A DNA stretch of 64,000 nucleotides from Planctomycetota bacterium (GCA_963204915.1 CAUJHS010000045.1:1-64000); one strand, 5' to 3'; counted from the first letter of the stretch, positions 53,151 through 61,649 are shown. Translations and numbers: made by a program. The notes: a model not told the origin generated them from the sequence alone.

Positions 53151-53777
53151 ATGTCAAAGACCAACGATCCGCGCTTCGCCGAGAAGTTTCGCGAGCAATT
53201 GCGTTTTATTGCTCGGTCCGCGGACCTTTATGACCGAGGAGCCGAGGATGAAGCGTTGCGGCTGGCTACGTCGCTGCGCGTTGTTCTACACGACACACGG
53301 GCGAGCACGTCTCTGTTCAAGCATCTCGGCTTGACCAACAGTCGGATGTGCTCTTCGGCGAGAGGCTATGGAAATTGGCAGGATTTTCTTTCCGAAGAGA
53401 TCAATCTGAATTCGTCTGAGCCTATTCGAATGCGCCCACTGCTAGGACGCCAGTTTGTCGAAATCCCACTCGCACGTTGGTGGAGTGGCGACCCGGTGTT
53501 CGTCTATCGTTCAACGGACTATACGAGGCGGCTCGTCTGCCTGAGTGCCGCGAACAAAGATGGCGGGGCCCACGTTGACAGTGAATTAGAGGAATACTAC
53601 GAAACGCTCGCAGCTGGTCAGTATATGGTGGGGATTACTGGCAGTCTGGAGTATGGAGGACAACCGCCACCATTTCCGCAAGGTGTGACGATCTACCCTA
53701 GGAATGCTCACCTCGCCCTGATAAGGCAGTTTGCACATGAATTCCTTTGCTCCGCGGAGCGCTACAATTGGCCCTAA
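53151..53777 (+). CDS. Uncharacterised protein in an AT-richer stretch
   Basis: 208 residues from the ATG at 53151, with AGGAG six bases upstream; the frame continues upstream without protein-like sequence. Notable phrases are LYDRGAEDEALRLATSLRVVLHDTRASTSLFKHLG, LARWWSGDPVFV, LSAANKDGGAHVD and FAHEFLCSAE. It looks like a complete soluble protein from a broadly distributed but unnamed family (from memory, unverified). Codon use and GC are lower than in the surrounding genes, which suggests horizontal transfer. It stands alone, with no partner on either side. No function is assigned. Confidence 0.65.
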   Translation: MSKTNDPRFAEKFREQLRFIARSADLYDRGAEDEALRLATSLRVVLHDTRASTSLFKHLGLTNSRMCSSARGYGNWQDFLSEEINLNSSEPIRMRPLLGRQFVEIPLARWWSGDPVFVYRSTDYTRRLVCLSAANKDGGAHVDSELEEYYETLAAGQYMVGITGSLEYGGQPPPFPQGVTIYPRNAHLALIRQFAHEFLCSAERYNWP

Positions 53778-54402
53778 CGCGGGGAGAATAGGCATGGCTC
53801 CAGTATCTAACCTTTGGCAGGTGGTTCTACTAGCAAGAAGTCTAAAAGGCAACCGCTTCTACTTCTACAACTACCGCGATGCGAGAGAGTGTTTGTTTCC
53901 TTTCTCATGTGGAAGGGCGTTTCTTATGGCCGCATAACTCGCTTCAAGCGGCCTTCGCGAGGCGCGTATGTAGTCCGTGAGCCGCGCGGAATCATTTACC
54001 CGGCGTGTGTAGGAGGTTGGAGCAGAACGCTTTGGGATTGGCGAGGTGGACGGTTCCAGGCACGGCTCAATGCGGATGCTACCAAACTTTTTGAAAATGC
54101 GAAAGCGCCGAGTGCGTGGCAAGTTCCTATCGCGCACCAGGACACTGGGGTGAAGATTTTTCGACCCATAACATTGTGCCCTTGTTAACACCTCGACCGA
54201 AAACCCTCCCGTCCCTTGGTATGGCGCGCTGGCGTCGTTGGTAACGTGTTCCCTCGGTTTGCCATAAAAACACACCACACGTAGCGCGGACGAGAAGTTG
54301 ACTTGCCGAGTGGCCCGGGGTAGGTTCGTTCCGGGCGGGATACACGTCGGTGCGTTGCGGCGAACCGCTCCGGTTTTCTACTTCGCAGCACGGGGACCGA
54401 TT
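53778..54402. other. Intergenic region upstream of the GH5 gene
   Basis: About 625 bases, AT-richer than the genes on its right. It holds the GH5 promoter at 54298-54326. Open frames inside it give no recognisable protein. Confidence 0.5.
54298..54326 (+). promoter_or_regulatory. Candidate promoter of the GH5 run
   Basis: TTGACT (54298-54303), 17-base spacer, TAGGTT (54321-54326). Predicted start near 54333, leader about 70 bases. Same architecture as the promoters at 5508, 52838 and 63168. Confidence 0.5.
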
Positions 54403-55569
54403 ATGAAACTGCCGCCTTCCCGCCTCGTTTGGATCCGTATGGTTCTCGTGAGCACTGCGGCCTTTTGCTCAACGATGGTCAGTTCTGCACGGGCGGAGGA
54501 AGATTCCGCGGCGCCGCCGTCGTCCCAGCCGCGTTTGGAGTGGATTCGGGTGAGCGACGACGGCTCGCATTTCGTCGGCGCCAAGTCAGGCCAACGAATC
54601 GTCATTTGGGGGGTGAACTACGATCACGACGACGCCGGCCGACTCATCGAAGATTATTGGGAGCAGGAGTGGCCAACCGTCGTCGAAGACTTCCGCGAAA
54701 TCAAAGCCCTCGGCGGTAACACGGTGCGCGTCCACTTGCAGTTGGGCAAGTTCATGAACACGCCGGAGCAGCCCAACGCGGTCAGTTTAGAGCGACTACG
54801 CCAATTGTTGCTCCTGGCTGAAGAAACCAGACTGTACCTCGATCTGACCGGCCTCGGCTGTTATCACAAAAAGGATGTGCCGGCCTGGTACGACTCGCTC
54901 TCGGAGTCGGCTCGGTGGGACGTTCAGGCCCGCTTCTGGCGAGCCGTGGCCGAGACCTGCAAAGACAGCCCCGCGGTGTTCTGCTACGACCTGATGAACG
55001 AGCCCGTTCTGGGGGGCGGCGCCAATCCGGGCGAATGGCTCACGGGCGAACTCGGCGGCAAGTTCTTCGTCCAGCGTATCACGCTCGATCTGGCCGGTCG
55101 CACGCGCGAGGAAGTGGCCCGCGATTGGGTCAAGAAGCTCACCTCCGCCATTCGTGAAGTCGATGCGCGCCACATGATCACCGTCGGCGCCATCCCTTGG
55201 GGGCAAACGTTCAAAGGCGCCAAGCCGTTGTTTTATGCACCGGAAGTGCACGAGCCGCTCGACTTCGTGAGCATCCACCTGTATCCGAAAAAAGGCGAAC
55301 TGGAAAACGACCTGGCCGTGCTGGCTTCATATGAGATCGGCAAACCCCTTGTGATTGAAGAAATCTTCGTCCATCACGCGGGCCAAAAAGAAACCGCCGA
55401 GTTCATCGAACGTTCCAAGAAGCACGCCGACGGTTGGATCAGTTTCTACTGGGGCAAGACGATTGAGGAAAACGAACAGAAGGGAGACATCGTCGGCGCC
55501 ATGATGGCCGAGTGGCTGCGTTACTTCCAAAAGCATTCGCCCGTTCTGGCCCAAGACGCGCAGCCCTAA
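54403..55569 (+). CDS. Exported GH5-family glycoside hydrolase (cellulase-like)
   Basis: 388 residues from the ATG at 54403. Signal peptide to about residue 30. TIM-barrel with GGNTVRVHLQLG, the acid/base Glu200 in DLMNEPV, and the nucleophile at Glu319/320 in PLVIEEIF. The family covers endoglucanases, mannanases and many other beta-glycosidases; the substrate is not evident. First of four exported genes with 50-60-base gaps, suggesting one operon for breakdown of complex glycoconjugates. Confidence 0.88.
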   Translation: MKLPPSRLVWIRMVLVSTAAFCSTMVSSARAEEDSAAPPSSQPRLEWIRVSDDGSHFVGAKSGQRIVIWGVNYDHDDAGRLIEDYWEQEWPTVVEDFREIKALGGNTVRVHLQLGKFMNTPEQPNAVSLERLRQLLLLAEETRLYLDLTGLGCYHKKDVPAWYDSLSESARWDVQARFWRAVAETCKDSPAVFCYDLMNEPVLGGGANPGEWLTGELGGKFFVQRITLDLAGRTREEVARDWVKKLTSAIREVDARHMITVGAIPWGQTFKGAKPLFYAPEVHEPLDFVSIHLYPKKGELENDLAVLASYEIGKPLVIEEIFVHHAGQKETAEFIERSKKHADGWISFYWGKTIEENEQKGDIVGAMMAEWLRYFQKHSPVLAQDAQP

Positions 55570-55629
55570 AGGCGCGGCGCCGATCGAGCGAACGATCAAG
55601 TTCTTCCATCTTTATCGAAGACCGCCGTG

Positions 55630-56862
55630 ATGCATCGCCGTGCCTTTCTTCAAACCGGCGCCGCCTTCGCCGCTGCCGGCGGGCTGCTTGGTTCCGCGAA
55701 CTTCGCCGCAGCCCGCGAAGCCGATGACTTGATCGTGTCAATTGACAAAGAGACGATCTTGCGCGGCCGCGACGGCGCGGGGCCAACGTGGTTTCATCCT
55801 CGCGCGTGTCGCATTCCAGATGGCGATGGCGCGACCCTGTTCATGACGCTGCAAACGATCACCGGCTCCGATTATTTCGGCCCGGTGCATTGGATGACTT
55901 CGCGCGATGAGGGCCGCACCTGGACCGAGCCGCAACCGGTTCCGCCGCTGGGGCGTGTGAAGCAGCCCGACGGCGCCGAAGAAGGCGTGTGCGACGTCGT
56001 TCCGGAATGGCACGCGCCGACGCAATCGGTCCTCGCGCTCGGCCACAACGTGTTCTATTCCGGTCCAAAGTTCTCCTCCAACCAACCGCCGCGCTGGCCC
56101 GTTTATGCCGTGTGGCGCGACGGTCAATGGGGTCCGCGGCGCCAGCTCGAATGGAACGACCCGCGCGGCGCGACCATTTACTCGAACGGTTGCGGCCAGC
56201 GCGTCACGCTGCCGTATGGCGATATTCTCATGTCGTTCACGTACGGGGCCGAAAAGAATCAGCCCCGCAGCGTGTCCAGCGTCATCTGCGGTTTTGACGG
56301 CGAAACGCTCACGGTGAAAACCGTCGGTGAGGCGATTACGCACAACGCAGGACGCGGCTTGCTTGAGCCGTCGCTCGCCCAGTTTCAAAAACGCTTCTTC
56401 CTCACGCTGCGCGCCGAAGATGGGCGCGGCTACGTGTGCGCGAGTGAAGACGGCCTGCGCTGGACCCCCAAACAAGCCTGGACCTGGGACGACGGCGAGC
56501 CTTTGACCCTTTCCACCACGCAGCAACACTGGATCACGCATTCCGACGCGCTGTTCCTGGTCTACACGCGAAAAGACCCGTCGAACGTGAATGTGATTCG
56601 GTGGCGGTCGCCGCTGTGGATGGCGCAGGTCGATCCGCAATCGTTACGCTTACTGCGCGACACCGAGCGCATCGTTTTGCCGCTGGTGGGCGATGGCGTG
56701 AACGACCCCGACCGCGTGGCGCTCATGGGCAACTTTCACACCACGAACATCAGCCCGCAGGAATCGTGGGTCACCGTGGGCGAATGGCAGCCGCGCAACC
56801 ACATTCACGGCGACTTGCTCCTCGCTCGCATTCGCTGGAGCCAGCCGAACCGGCAGTTGTAG
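55630..56862 (+). CDS. Tat-exported sialidase-like (BNR-repeat) protein
   Basis: 410 residues from the ATG at 55630; a GTG three bases earlier is possible. Tat-like signal RRAFLQTGAAFAAAGG. A six-bladed propeller fold with an Asp-box (SRDEGRTW) and similar blades (CASEDGLRW). The catalytic Tyr/Glu pair and Arg triad of true sialidases are not clearly visible, so the call is family level: exo-alpha-sialidase-like, substrate unknown. 60 bases after the GH5 gene. Confidence 0.8.
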   Translation: MHRRAFLQTGAAFAAAGGLLGSANFAAAREADDLIVSIDKETILRGRDGAGPTWFHPRACRIPDGDGATLFMTLQTITGSDYFGPVHWMTSRDEGRTWTEPQPVPPLGRVKQPDGAEEGVCDVVPEWHAPTQSVLALGHNVFYSGPKFSSNQPPRWPVYAVWRDGQWGPRRQLEWNDPRGATIYSNGCGQRVTLPYGDILMSFTYGAEKNQPRSVSSVICGFDGETLTVKTVGEAITHNAGRGLLEPSLAQFQKRFFLTLRAEDGRGYVCASEDGLRWTPKQAWTWDDGEPLTLSTTQQHWITHSDALFLVYTRKDPSNVNVIRWRSPLWMAQVDPQSLRLLRDTERIVLPLVGDGVNDPDRVALMGNFHTTNISPQESWVTVGEWQPRNHIHGDLLLARIRWSQPNRQL

Positions 56863-56916
56863 AACGACGATGCGGCTACGATCATTCTGACACGTTCCTC
56901 CAGAAGTGAGGTCAAA

Positions 56917-58284
56917 ATGCGCACTTGGATGATGTGGGTCACGGCGGGCGCGATGTGCCTGATGGCCGATTCCCTTGCGGCGGCGGAGCCGTTGCGGCTG
57001 GCGGTGTTCAACGTGGATGCGACTCCGGCGGTCGGCACGCCCGTGGCTTACGCGCCGGTGCGCCAAGTGCTGGACCCGCTGTTTGCGCGCGGCGTAGTGC
57101 TGCTGGGGAACGAACCGCCGATTGTGCTGTGCGCCGTCGATTGGATTGGCATTGGCAACGGCGGCCACGACGCTTGGCGGCAAGGGCTGGCGGAAGCCGC
57201 CGGAACCACGCCCGACCGCGTCTCGGTGCATACGCTGCATCAGCATGACGGCCCGCGGTGCGACTTCACCGCCGAAGCGCTCTTGGCCGAGCAAGGACTA
57301 GGCGGCCGTTTGCAGGACGACGCGCTTTGTCGTCGCGTGATTAGCAGCGCCGCCGATGCGATTCGCCAGGCGATCCCGCAGGCGCAGCCCATCACGCATG
57401 TGGGCGTGGGCCAGGCGAAAGTTGAAAAGGTCGCCTCGAACCGCCGTGTCTTGGGTCCCGATGGGAAGGTGAAAATCACGCGTTGGAGTAAAACCACCGA
57501 TCCCGCGGCCATTGCGGCGCCGGAAGGTTTGATTGATCCCTACCTGAAGTTGGTCAGCTTTTGGAACGACGATCAACCGCTCGCAGCGCTCACCTACTAC
57601 GCGACGCATCCCCAAAGTTATTACGGACAAGGCGACGTGACGAGCGAATTCATCGGCCTGGCGCGTGCCGCACGGGACGCTGCTTTGCCCGGCGTGTTGC
57701 ATGTTCACTTCAACGGCGCCGGCGGCAACGTGACCGCAGGCAAGTACAACGACGGTTCAGAACCAATGCGGCCGGTGCTGGCCGAGCGCATGCAAGCGGG
57801 CATGCGCGGCGCCTGGGAGGCGTTGAAGAAAACACCCGTTTCCGCAGCCGATGTGACTTGGAACACGGCGCAAGTGCAGCTTCCTTTGGCGGAGCATCTC
57901 GATCCGGAACGCAGCCGGACGACGCTGCACAACCCGCAGGCCAGCGTGCAAGAGCGACAAGCCGCCGCGAATGATTTGGCGTTTCTCCAACGTCAGGAAG
58001 CGAAGCAGCCGGTCGACGTCGGTCTGTTGCGAATCGGCCCCGCCTGGATTGTACACATGCCCGGCGAGTTGTTCGTCGAATATCAACTGGCCGCGCAAGC
58101 CATGCGTCCGGATGACTTCGTGTGCATGGCGGCGTACGGCGATTACGGCCCAGGTTACATTGGCACGGAAATCGCCTACACGCAAGGCGGTTATGAAACC
58201 AGCGCTCGCGCGTCGAACGTGGCGCCCTCGGTCGAAGGCGTCTTGATGAACGCGCTAAAGACGTTGCTAAAACCGACGGAGTAA
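56917..58284 (+). CDS. Exported neutral/alkaline ceramidase-like hydrolase
   Basis: 455 residues. Signal peptide ending near ADSLAAAE. N-terminal neutral ceramidase-like domain: DATPAVGTPVAY, AVDWIGIGNGGHD, HTLHQHDGP (metal ligands), THPQSYYG, and HFNGAGGNVTAG, then C-terminal MPGELFVEYQ. The NGAGGN replaces the classical nucleophile loop of ceramidases, as is usual in these planctomycete members, so lipid amidase activity is unproven. GAGG before the ATG. Third gene of the exported run. Confidence 0.85.
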   Translation: MRTWMMWVTAGAMCLMADSLAAAEPLRLAVFNVDATPAVGTPVAYAPVRQVLDPLFARGVVLLGNEPPIVLCAVDWIGIGNGGHDAWRQGLAEAAGTTPDRVSVHTLHQHDGPRCDFTAEALLAEQGLGGRLQDDALCRRVISSAADAIRQAIPQAQPITHVGVGQAKVEKVASNRRVLGPDGKVKITRWSKTTDPAAIAAPEGLIDPYLKLVSFWNDDQPLAALTYYATHPQSYYGQGDVTSEFIGLARAARDAALPGVLHVHFNGAGGNVTAGKYNDGSEPMRPVLAERMQAGMRGAWEALKKTPVSAADVTWNTAQVQLPLAEHLDPERSRTTLHNPQASVQERQAAANDLAFLQRQEAKQPVDVGLLRIGPAWIVHMPGELFVEYQLAAQAMRPDDFVCMAAYGDYGPGYIGTEIAYTQGGYETSARASNVAPSVEGVLMNALKTLLKPTE

Positions 58285-58335
58285 ACAAGTGTCATCTGAC
58301 ACGCACCACAACTTTTCTGATCAACGAGGCGGCTT

Positions 58336-59223
58336 ATGCAACCTGCGTCAAACATGACCCGGCGCGCCTTTCATGCGGGCGCGGCGGTGTCGCTCGGAAG
58401 CGCCGCGATTGTTTCGCTGCGCGCGTTCGGGCAAACGGCAAGGAGCAACGACGATACGGCGTGCAACTTTGGCGCGTCGTTCATGACCTGGGATTTTCCC
58501 TACCGGCCCGACCCGCGCCCGGAAGCGCGGCATAACATTCCGCACGGCAACCTGGCGCGCATTCAACTGGAGGCGTTGCTCGACGTGATCGATCGCGAGT
58601 CGGGCCAATCGGAACGGTTCGTGCTGATCGCCCCTTGCCGGGCCGAATGGGTCTATGCGGAAGACCGGCTGTTCCAACTTCCCAGCCGCGAGTACCGAAT
58701 GATTTACTCGCAAACGCAGCAGCGTTCGATGGAGCGCAAAATCACCACCGACGGCGCGCCGACACTCGCTACGCCCGTGAGCAATGATTTTCGCTCGCTG
58801 ACAATTGACGTGCGTCCCTACCGCCATGCGACGCGACTCAACACGCCCGCGGAAATCGTCGCGGCCACCGCAGCAGGTCGGCCGCTCGTGGCGCGCACGC
58901 GTTTGGACGATCCCGCGCGGCCTTGGCGTTATGTGCTGGAGTACCCCATCAAAACGATGAACTTCCAGCCGAAGGACAATACCTTCCAGGTTGATACGGG
59001 ACCGGTGCTGACGCCCGACTTCGCCTCGAACGCCGAGAGCGCCATCGACCGCTTGGAAATGGCCCACGTGGCGTACAACCGGCTGGACCGAGCCGAGTTC
59101 ATCCTGCGCCGCCCCACGCCGATCAAGAACGAAGCCGAAGAAACCCTCTGCCAGGTCCTGCACTACTCCGAAGTGCGCGAAGACACGGCGATCAACGAGT
59201 TCTTCGCCGCGGAGGAAGCGTGA
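58336..59223 (+). CDS. Tat-exported protein of unknown function
   Basis: 295 residues. N-terminal TRRAFHAGAAVSLGSAAIVSLRAFG is a Tat signal. The mature part has no motif I recognise; it contains SFMTWDFPYRP, WVYAEDRLFQLPSREYRMIYSQTQ, RTRLDDPARPWRYVLEYPIKTMNF. Fourth gene of the exported run, 52 bases after the ceramidase-like gene. Function unknown. Confidence 0.75.
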   Translation: MQPASNMTRRAFHAGAAVSLGSAAIVSLRAFGQTARSNDDTACNFGASFMTWDFPYRPDPRPEARHNIPHGNLARIQLEALLDVIDRESGQSERFVLIAPCRAEWVYAEDRLFQLPSREYRMIYSQTQQRSMERKITTDGAPTLATPVSNDFRSLTIDVRPYRHATRLNTPAEIVAATAAGRPLVARTRLDDPARPWRYVLEYPIKTMNFQPKDNTFQVDTGPVLTPDFASNAESAIDRLEMAHVAYNRLDRAEFILRRPTPIKNEAEETLCQVLHYSEVREDTAINEFFAAEEA

Positions 59224-59327
59224 AAAAAGTGTCGGGAGATTACAAAGGCCCACCCTTTGCTTCGAACCTAATTATTTAGTCGCATAAACCTGCGTCACAA
59301 AGTCAAAAAAATTGACTGCAATTCCGT

Positions 59328-60119
59328 TTAGCTTTCGAACTTTATTGCTGCTGTCAGCGACTTCCGTATACCGTCCGCGTCATTTGCAACATCGCGCAGG
59401 ACTCGTATTACCTCGACAAAACGCTGGTAGAAAATTGGCTCGTCATGCTCTGCACAATTGACGGTGCCGATTAGCCTGGGCACTGTAAGATACACAGATT
59501 GTTCGACTTCGAGCTGTCGGTTGGCCCTGACGAGCCGTGACCGGAATTCTGGTGGCAACACATCCGGGAACAATTGAATAAGTCGGTCAAACCGCACGCG
59601 CACCTCAAGGAGTCCTTCTACGAAGAGTGGCTTATAGTGGGAGTAGACTTCCTCCGAGTACTTCGGTATCCAAAGGTTGGCCATCAAGTCCCAGACATCA
59701 ACGAACTCACCTGGTTTGCCCTTGGGTAGCGTCGGCCCTGCTAAGAACATGAAGAAAAGTTTCCAGCGATGAGCATCTAGGCTGGCCTCAAGCAACGCTT
59801 CTGCTGCGAGTTCCAATTTGCCGTTGCCGTCGCCACGTGGTGTCAATTTCAGCTGGACAATATCTCGCCAACTTGAGTTGTAAAGGCGGATCAATTCCGG
59901 CGTAAGATTTCGGACAAATGCGCCTTTAGTGTGCGCGTCGCTGTGACAGTGTAGGCAGATCACGGCCAAGTTTTCGAAAGCGTTGTTGGATGGATCTTCG
60001 TCAATGTGGTGGATCTGAACTTTGGGACTGTGCAAGCGACAAACGCAGCAAGTGCGGTCAGAGGCGAACATCACCTTTGCCGCTAAGTCATCGGGGATTG
60101 CGACGCGGTCCTTTGCCAT
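59328..60119 (-). CDS. HNH endonuclease-domain protein in an AT-richer stretch
   Basis: 263 residues. N-terminal HNH nuclease: CCVCRLHSPKVQIHHIDEDPSNNAFENLAVICLHCHSDAH, with the CxxC...CxxC zinc pair and the His-Asn-His active core. The C-terminal 170 residues are helical and unfamiliar. GC and codon use are lower than in the neighbours, so it is probably acquired. It lies on the minus strand between the exported run and the tRNA cluster. Homing endonuclease, restriction or another HNH role are all possible. Confidence 0.85.
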   Translation of the reverse strand: MAKDRVAIPDDLAAKVMFASDRTCCVCRLHSPKVQIHHIDEDPSNNAFENLAVICLHCHSDAHTKGAFVRNLTPELIRLYNSSWRDIVQLKLTPRGDGNGKLELAAEALLEASLDAHRWKLFFMFLAGPTLPKGKPGEFVDVWDLMANLWIPKYSEEVYSHYKPLFVEGLLEVRVRFDRLIQLFPDVLPPEFRSRLVRANRQLEVEQSVYLTVPRLIGTVNCAEHDEPIFYQRFVEVIRVLRDVANDADGIRKSLTAAIKFES

Positions 60120-60633
60120 ATTCCGATAGTACAGCTGCTTCTGGGGCCTATCGAATTGCTTTCGTGTTTCCGAGAAGTCGAATTGGGACTAGGCCGGACG
60201 CCAAGTCCTGTTGACTAGTTGTGTGGAGCCGAACGACTACGAGATTTGACAACTGACGCACACTACTGAGGGCTAGTTTATGCGCCGTCGCATCGTGAAG
60301 CAACTCAAGTCTTGCACTATGGTAAGCTACTCAGCAGTTGTATCTCCACCGAGGCGGGGAGCCTGGTTGACTCAGCGCAAACCGCAGTGACTTATCGCGA
60401 GGATGGTTAAAACCGAATAATCGTACCGCACAAGCTTAGGGCGAACCTTTTTTCGTTGCGGTTGTCTCTCTTGGCATGAGCGGTAGGGCCGTTGGCGCAT
60501 TGGCGCCAGCTTTTGCGGGAATTCATCGATGCAGATTAAGCCAGCCATCTTTCGCTTTGCCGCGATTGGGAAACGCTTTGGTGCGGGCCGAAGGCGCTGG
60601 TGATCTGCGGTTGTGTGGAGTTAGGCTCTCCGA
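60120..60633. other. Intergenic region between HNH gene and terminator
   Basis: About 514 bases. No supported gene. It contains a hairpin at 60493-60508 and ends at the terminator at 60634. The part from about 60420 could be a non-coding RNA ending at that terminator, but I cannot identify one. Confidence 0.4.
60493..60508 (+). terminator. Weak terminator-like hairpin
   Basis: TGGCGC-ATTG-GCGCCA stem with a four-base loop, followed by GCTTTT. Only four T, so a weak terminator. Confidence 0.35.
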
Positions 60634-60663
60634 CCCGGTGTCGCTTGCGGCGCCGGGTTTTTT
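60634..60663 (+). terminator. Rho-independent terminator abutting the tRNA cluster
   Basis: Stem CCCGG and its GC-rich extension (60634-60644) pairs with 60647-60657, followed by six T. Strong intrinsic terminator. It ends three bases before the Phe tRNA-like sequence, and the transcript it terminates is not identified. Confidence 0.75.
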
Positions 60664-60666
60664 GTT

Positions 60667-60738
60667 GGGCCGGTAGCTTAGAAGGCAAAGCGCCTGGTTG
60701 AAGCCCAGGAGAGACGGATTCGAGCACCGTCTGGCCCA
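60667..60738 (+). tRNA. tRNA-Phe(GAA)-like gene
   Basis: 72 bases. Seven-pair acceptor (GGGCCGG with CTGGCCC, one G-T), T8 and A9, D-arm GCTT/AAGC with A14 and G18G19, anticodon stem CCTGG/CCAGG with loop TTGAAGC giving GAA, T-loop TTCGAGC, and discriminator A. No encoded CCA. The last T-stem pair (53:61), almost always G-C, is A-A here, so it is either a divergent or a decaying tRNA. Confidence 0.6.
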
Positions 60739-60771
60739 CTCGAGACAGGGGACCGATGTCCACGGTCAAGG

Positions 60772-60794
60772 CAGGCAACTCCTTCCGTTGCCTG
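60772..60794. repeat. Eight-base-pair hairpin between tRNA genes
   Basis: CAGGCAAC-TCCTTCC-GTTGCCTG, perfect stem, followed by ACTCTTTGTT. Could end or process the Phe tRNA transcript. Confidence 0.5.
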
Positions 60795-60821
60795 ACTCTT
60801 TGTTCCTGACTTTTGACTTCC

Positions 60822-60893
60822 GGTAGTCGGGGGCTGGTTGCTCAAGCGCGGCTGATAACCGCGTTGCGCTGAGTTCGATTCTCAGGGCTACCA
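60822..60893 (+). tRNA. tRNA-Ile(GAT)-like sequence, degenerate
   Basis: 72 bases. Good acceptor (GGTAGTC with GGCTACC), anticodon stem CGCGG/CCGCG with loop CTGATAA (GAT), T-arm CTGAG-TTCGATT-CTCAG, discriminator A. The D-arm is poor: T8 is replaced and only a three-pair stem forms. Likely a tRNA pseudogene or a very divergent copy. Confidence 0.5.
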
Positions 60894-60929
60894 CTGCGCC
60901 GCGCCAGATGCGGGCGGCATGCTGTGGCT

Positions 60930-61002
60930 GTGCTCGTAGCTCGATTGGCAGAGCACTCGACTTTTAATCGAGTGGGTGCGGGTTCGATTCCCGCCGGGCA
61001 CA
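60930..61002 (+). tRNA. tRNA-Lys(TTT)
   Basis: 73 bases. Complete cloverleaf: acceptor GTGCTCG/CGGGCAC, D-arm GCTC/GAGC, anticodon stem CTCGA/TCGAG with loop CTTTTAA (TTT), T-arm GCGGG-TTCGATT-CCCGC, discriminator A. No encoded CCA. Confidence 0.95.
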
Positions 61003-61119
61003 CTTCATCCGGGGGCAGACAGATCTTCTGTCACAACTGGGCCATGAAAATTTGGGCCGCCATGCGACATGCATTATAGTACCCGCTGGCTTGGAGAACT
61101 TCGAAACGCGGGAATTGCT

Positions 61120-61569
61120 ATGTCCGTCCATGCCGTCATCCAGTTGAAGAAGACCAGCTACCGCAAGATCAAGGAAAAGTTCGCCGACCATCCGCATGGC
61201 ATGGCCTACGGGCAGAACTTGGGCCAGTACGTTGACTGGAAGGAGTTGGACGACGTGACCCATGCGCTGGGTCTTCCCTCGCTGCAATCGTTCATCTATG
61301 AACCGGCCGACGTCGATTTGCTGGAAGAAGAGTTGGAATACGCGCCCGAGGAGTATCAACCGATGATTCGCGCGCGTTACGAGCGAGCCAGGCAGCAAAA
61401 GGAATGGCACAATCCGGCCGACGCGCTGCCCACCGTTGCGGCGTTGCTCGACCATTACCGCCGGCAAGAGAACGCGCGGGGCGTGGACTGGGATTTGGAA
61501 ATGTACCAGGCGATTCTGGCCTGGGCTCAAGAAACGGGCGACAAGTTTCGCATCCGTGTCGATGCGTGA
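61120..61569 (+). CDS. Uncharacterised protein, first of two tandem paralogues
   Basis: 149 residues from the ATG at 61120. Begins SVHAVIQLKKTSYRKIKEKF, then HPHGMAYGQNLGQY, LGLPSLQSFIYEP, IRARYERARQQKEWHNPADALPTVAALLDHYR and a C-terminal GDKFRIRV. The neighbouring protein shares the N-terminus, the PNGM/HGM-YG-LG phrase, the SLxSFxYEP phrase and the ADALPT...Y...R end. No family recognised. Small, soluble, acidic. Tandem duplication and location next to tRNA genes are the main observations. Confidence 0.75.
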   Translation: MSVHAVIQLKKTSYRKIKEKFADHPHGMAYGQNLGQYVDWKELDDVTHALGLPSLQSFIYEPADVDLLEEELEYAPEEYQPMIRARYERARQQKEWHNPADALPTVAALLDHYRRQENARGVDWDLEMYQAILAWAQETGDKFRIRVDA

Positions 61570-61649
61570 TCGCACGGCCTTGCCAGGCGAGCGGCGAGCA
61601 TGCCGTTGAACTGTCGCAACACTCGAACCCCCACACTCCAGAATTCGCC

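Noticed and set aside
53814-54188. Short plus-strand frame after the orphan gene
   Set aside because: No ribosome site, no motif, and irregular composition; likely chance.
59328-61002. Integrated element with att repeats around the tRNA-Lys gene
   Set aside because: No integrase, transposase or second copy of the tRNA 3' end was found in the window.
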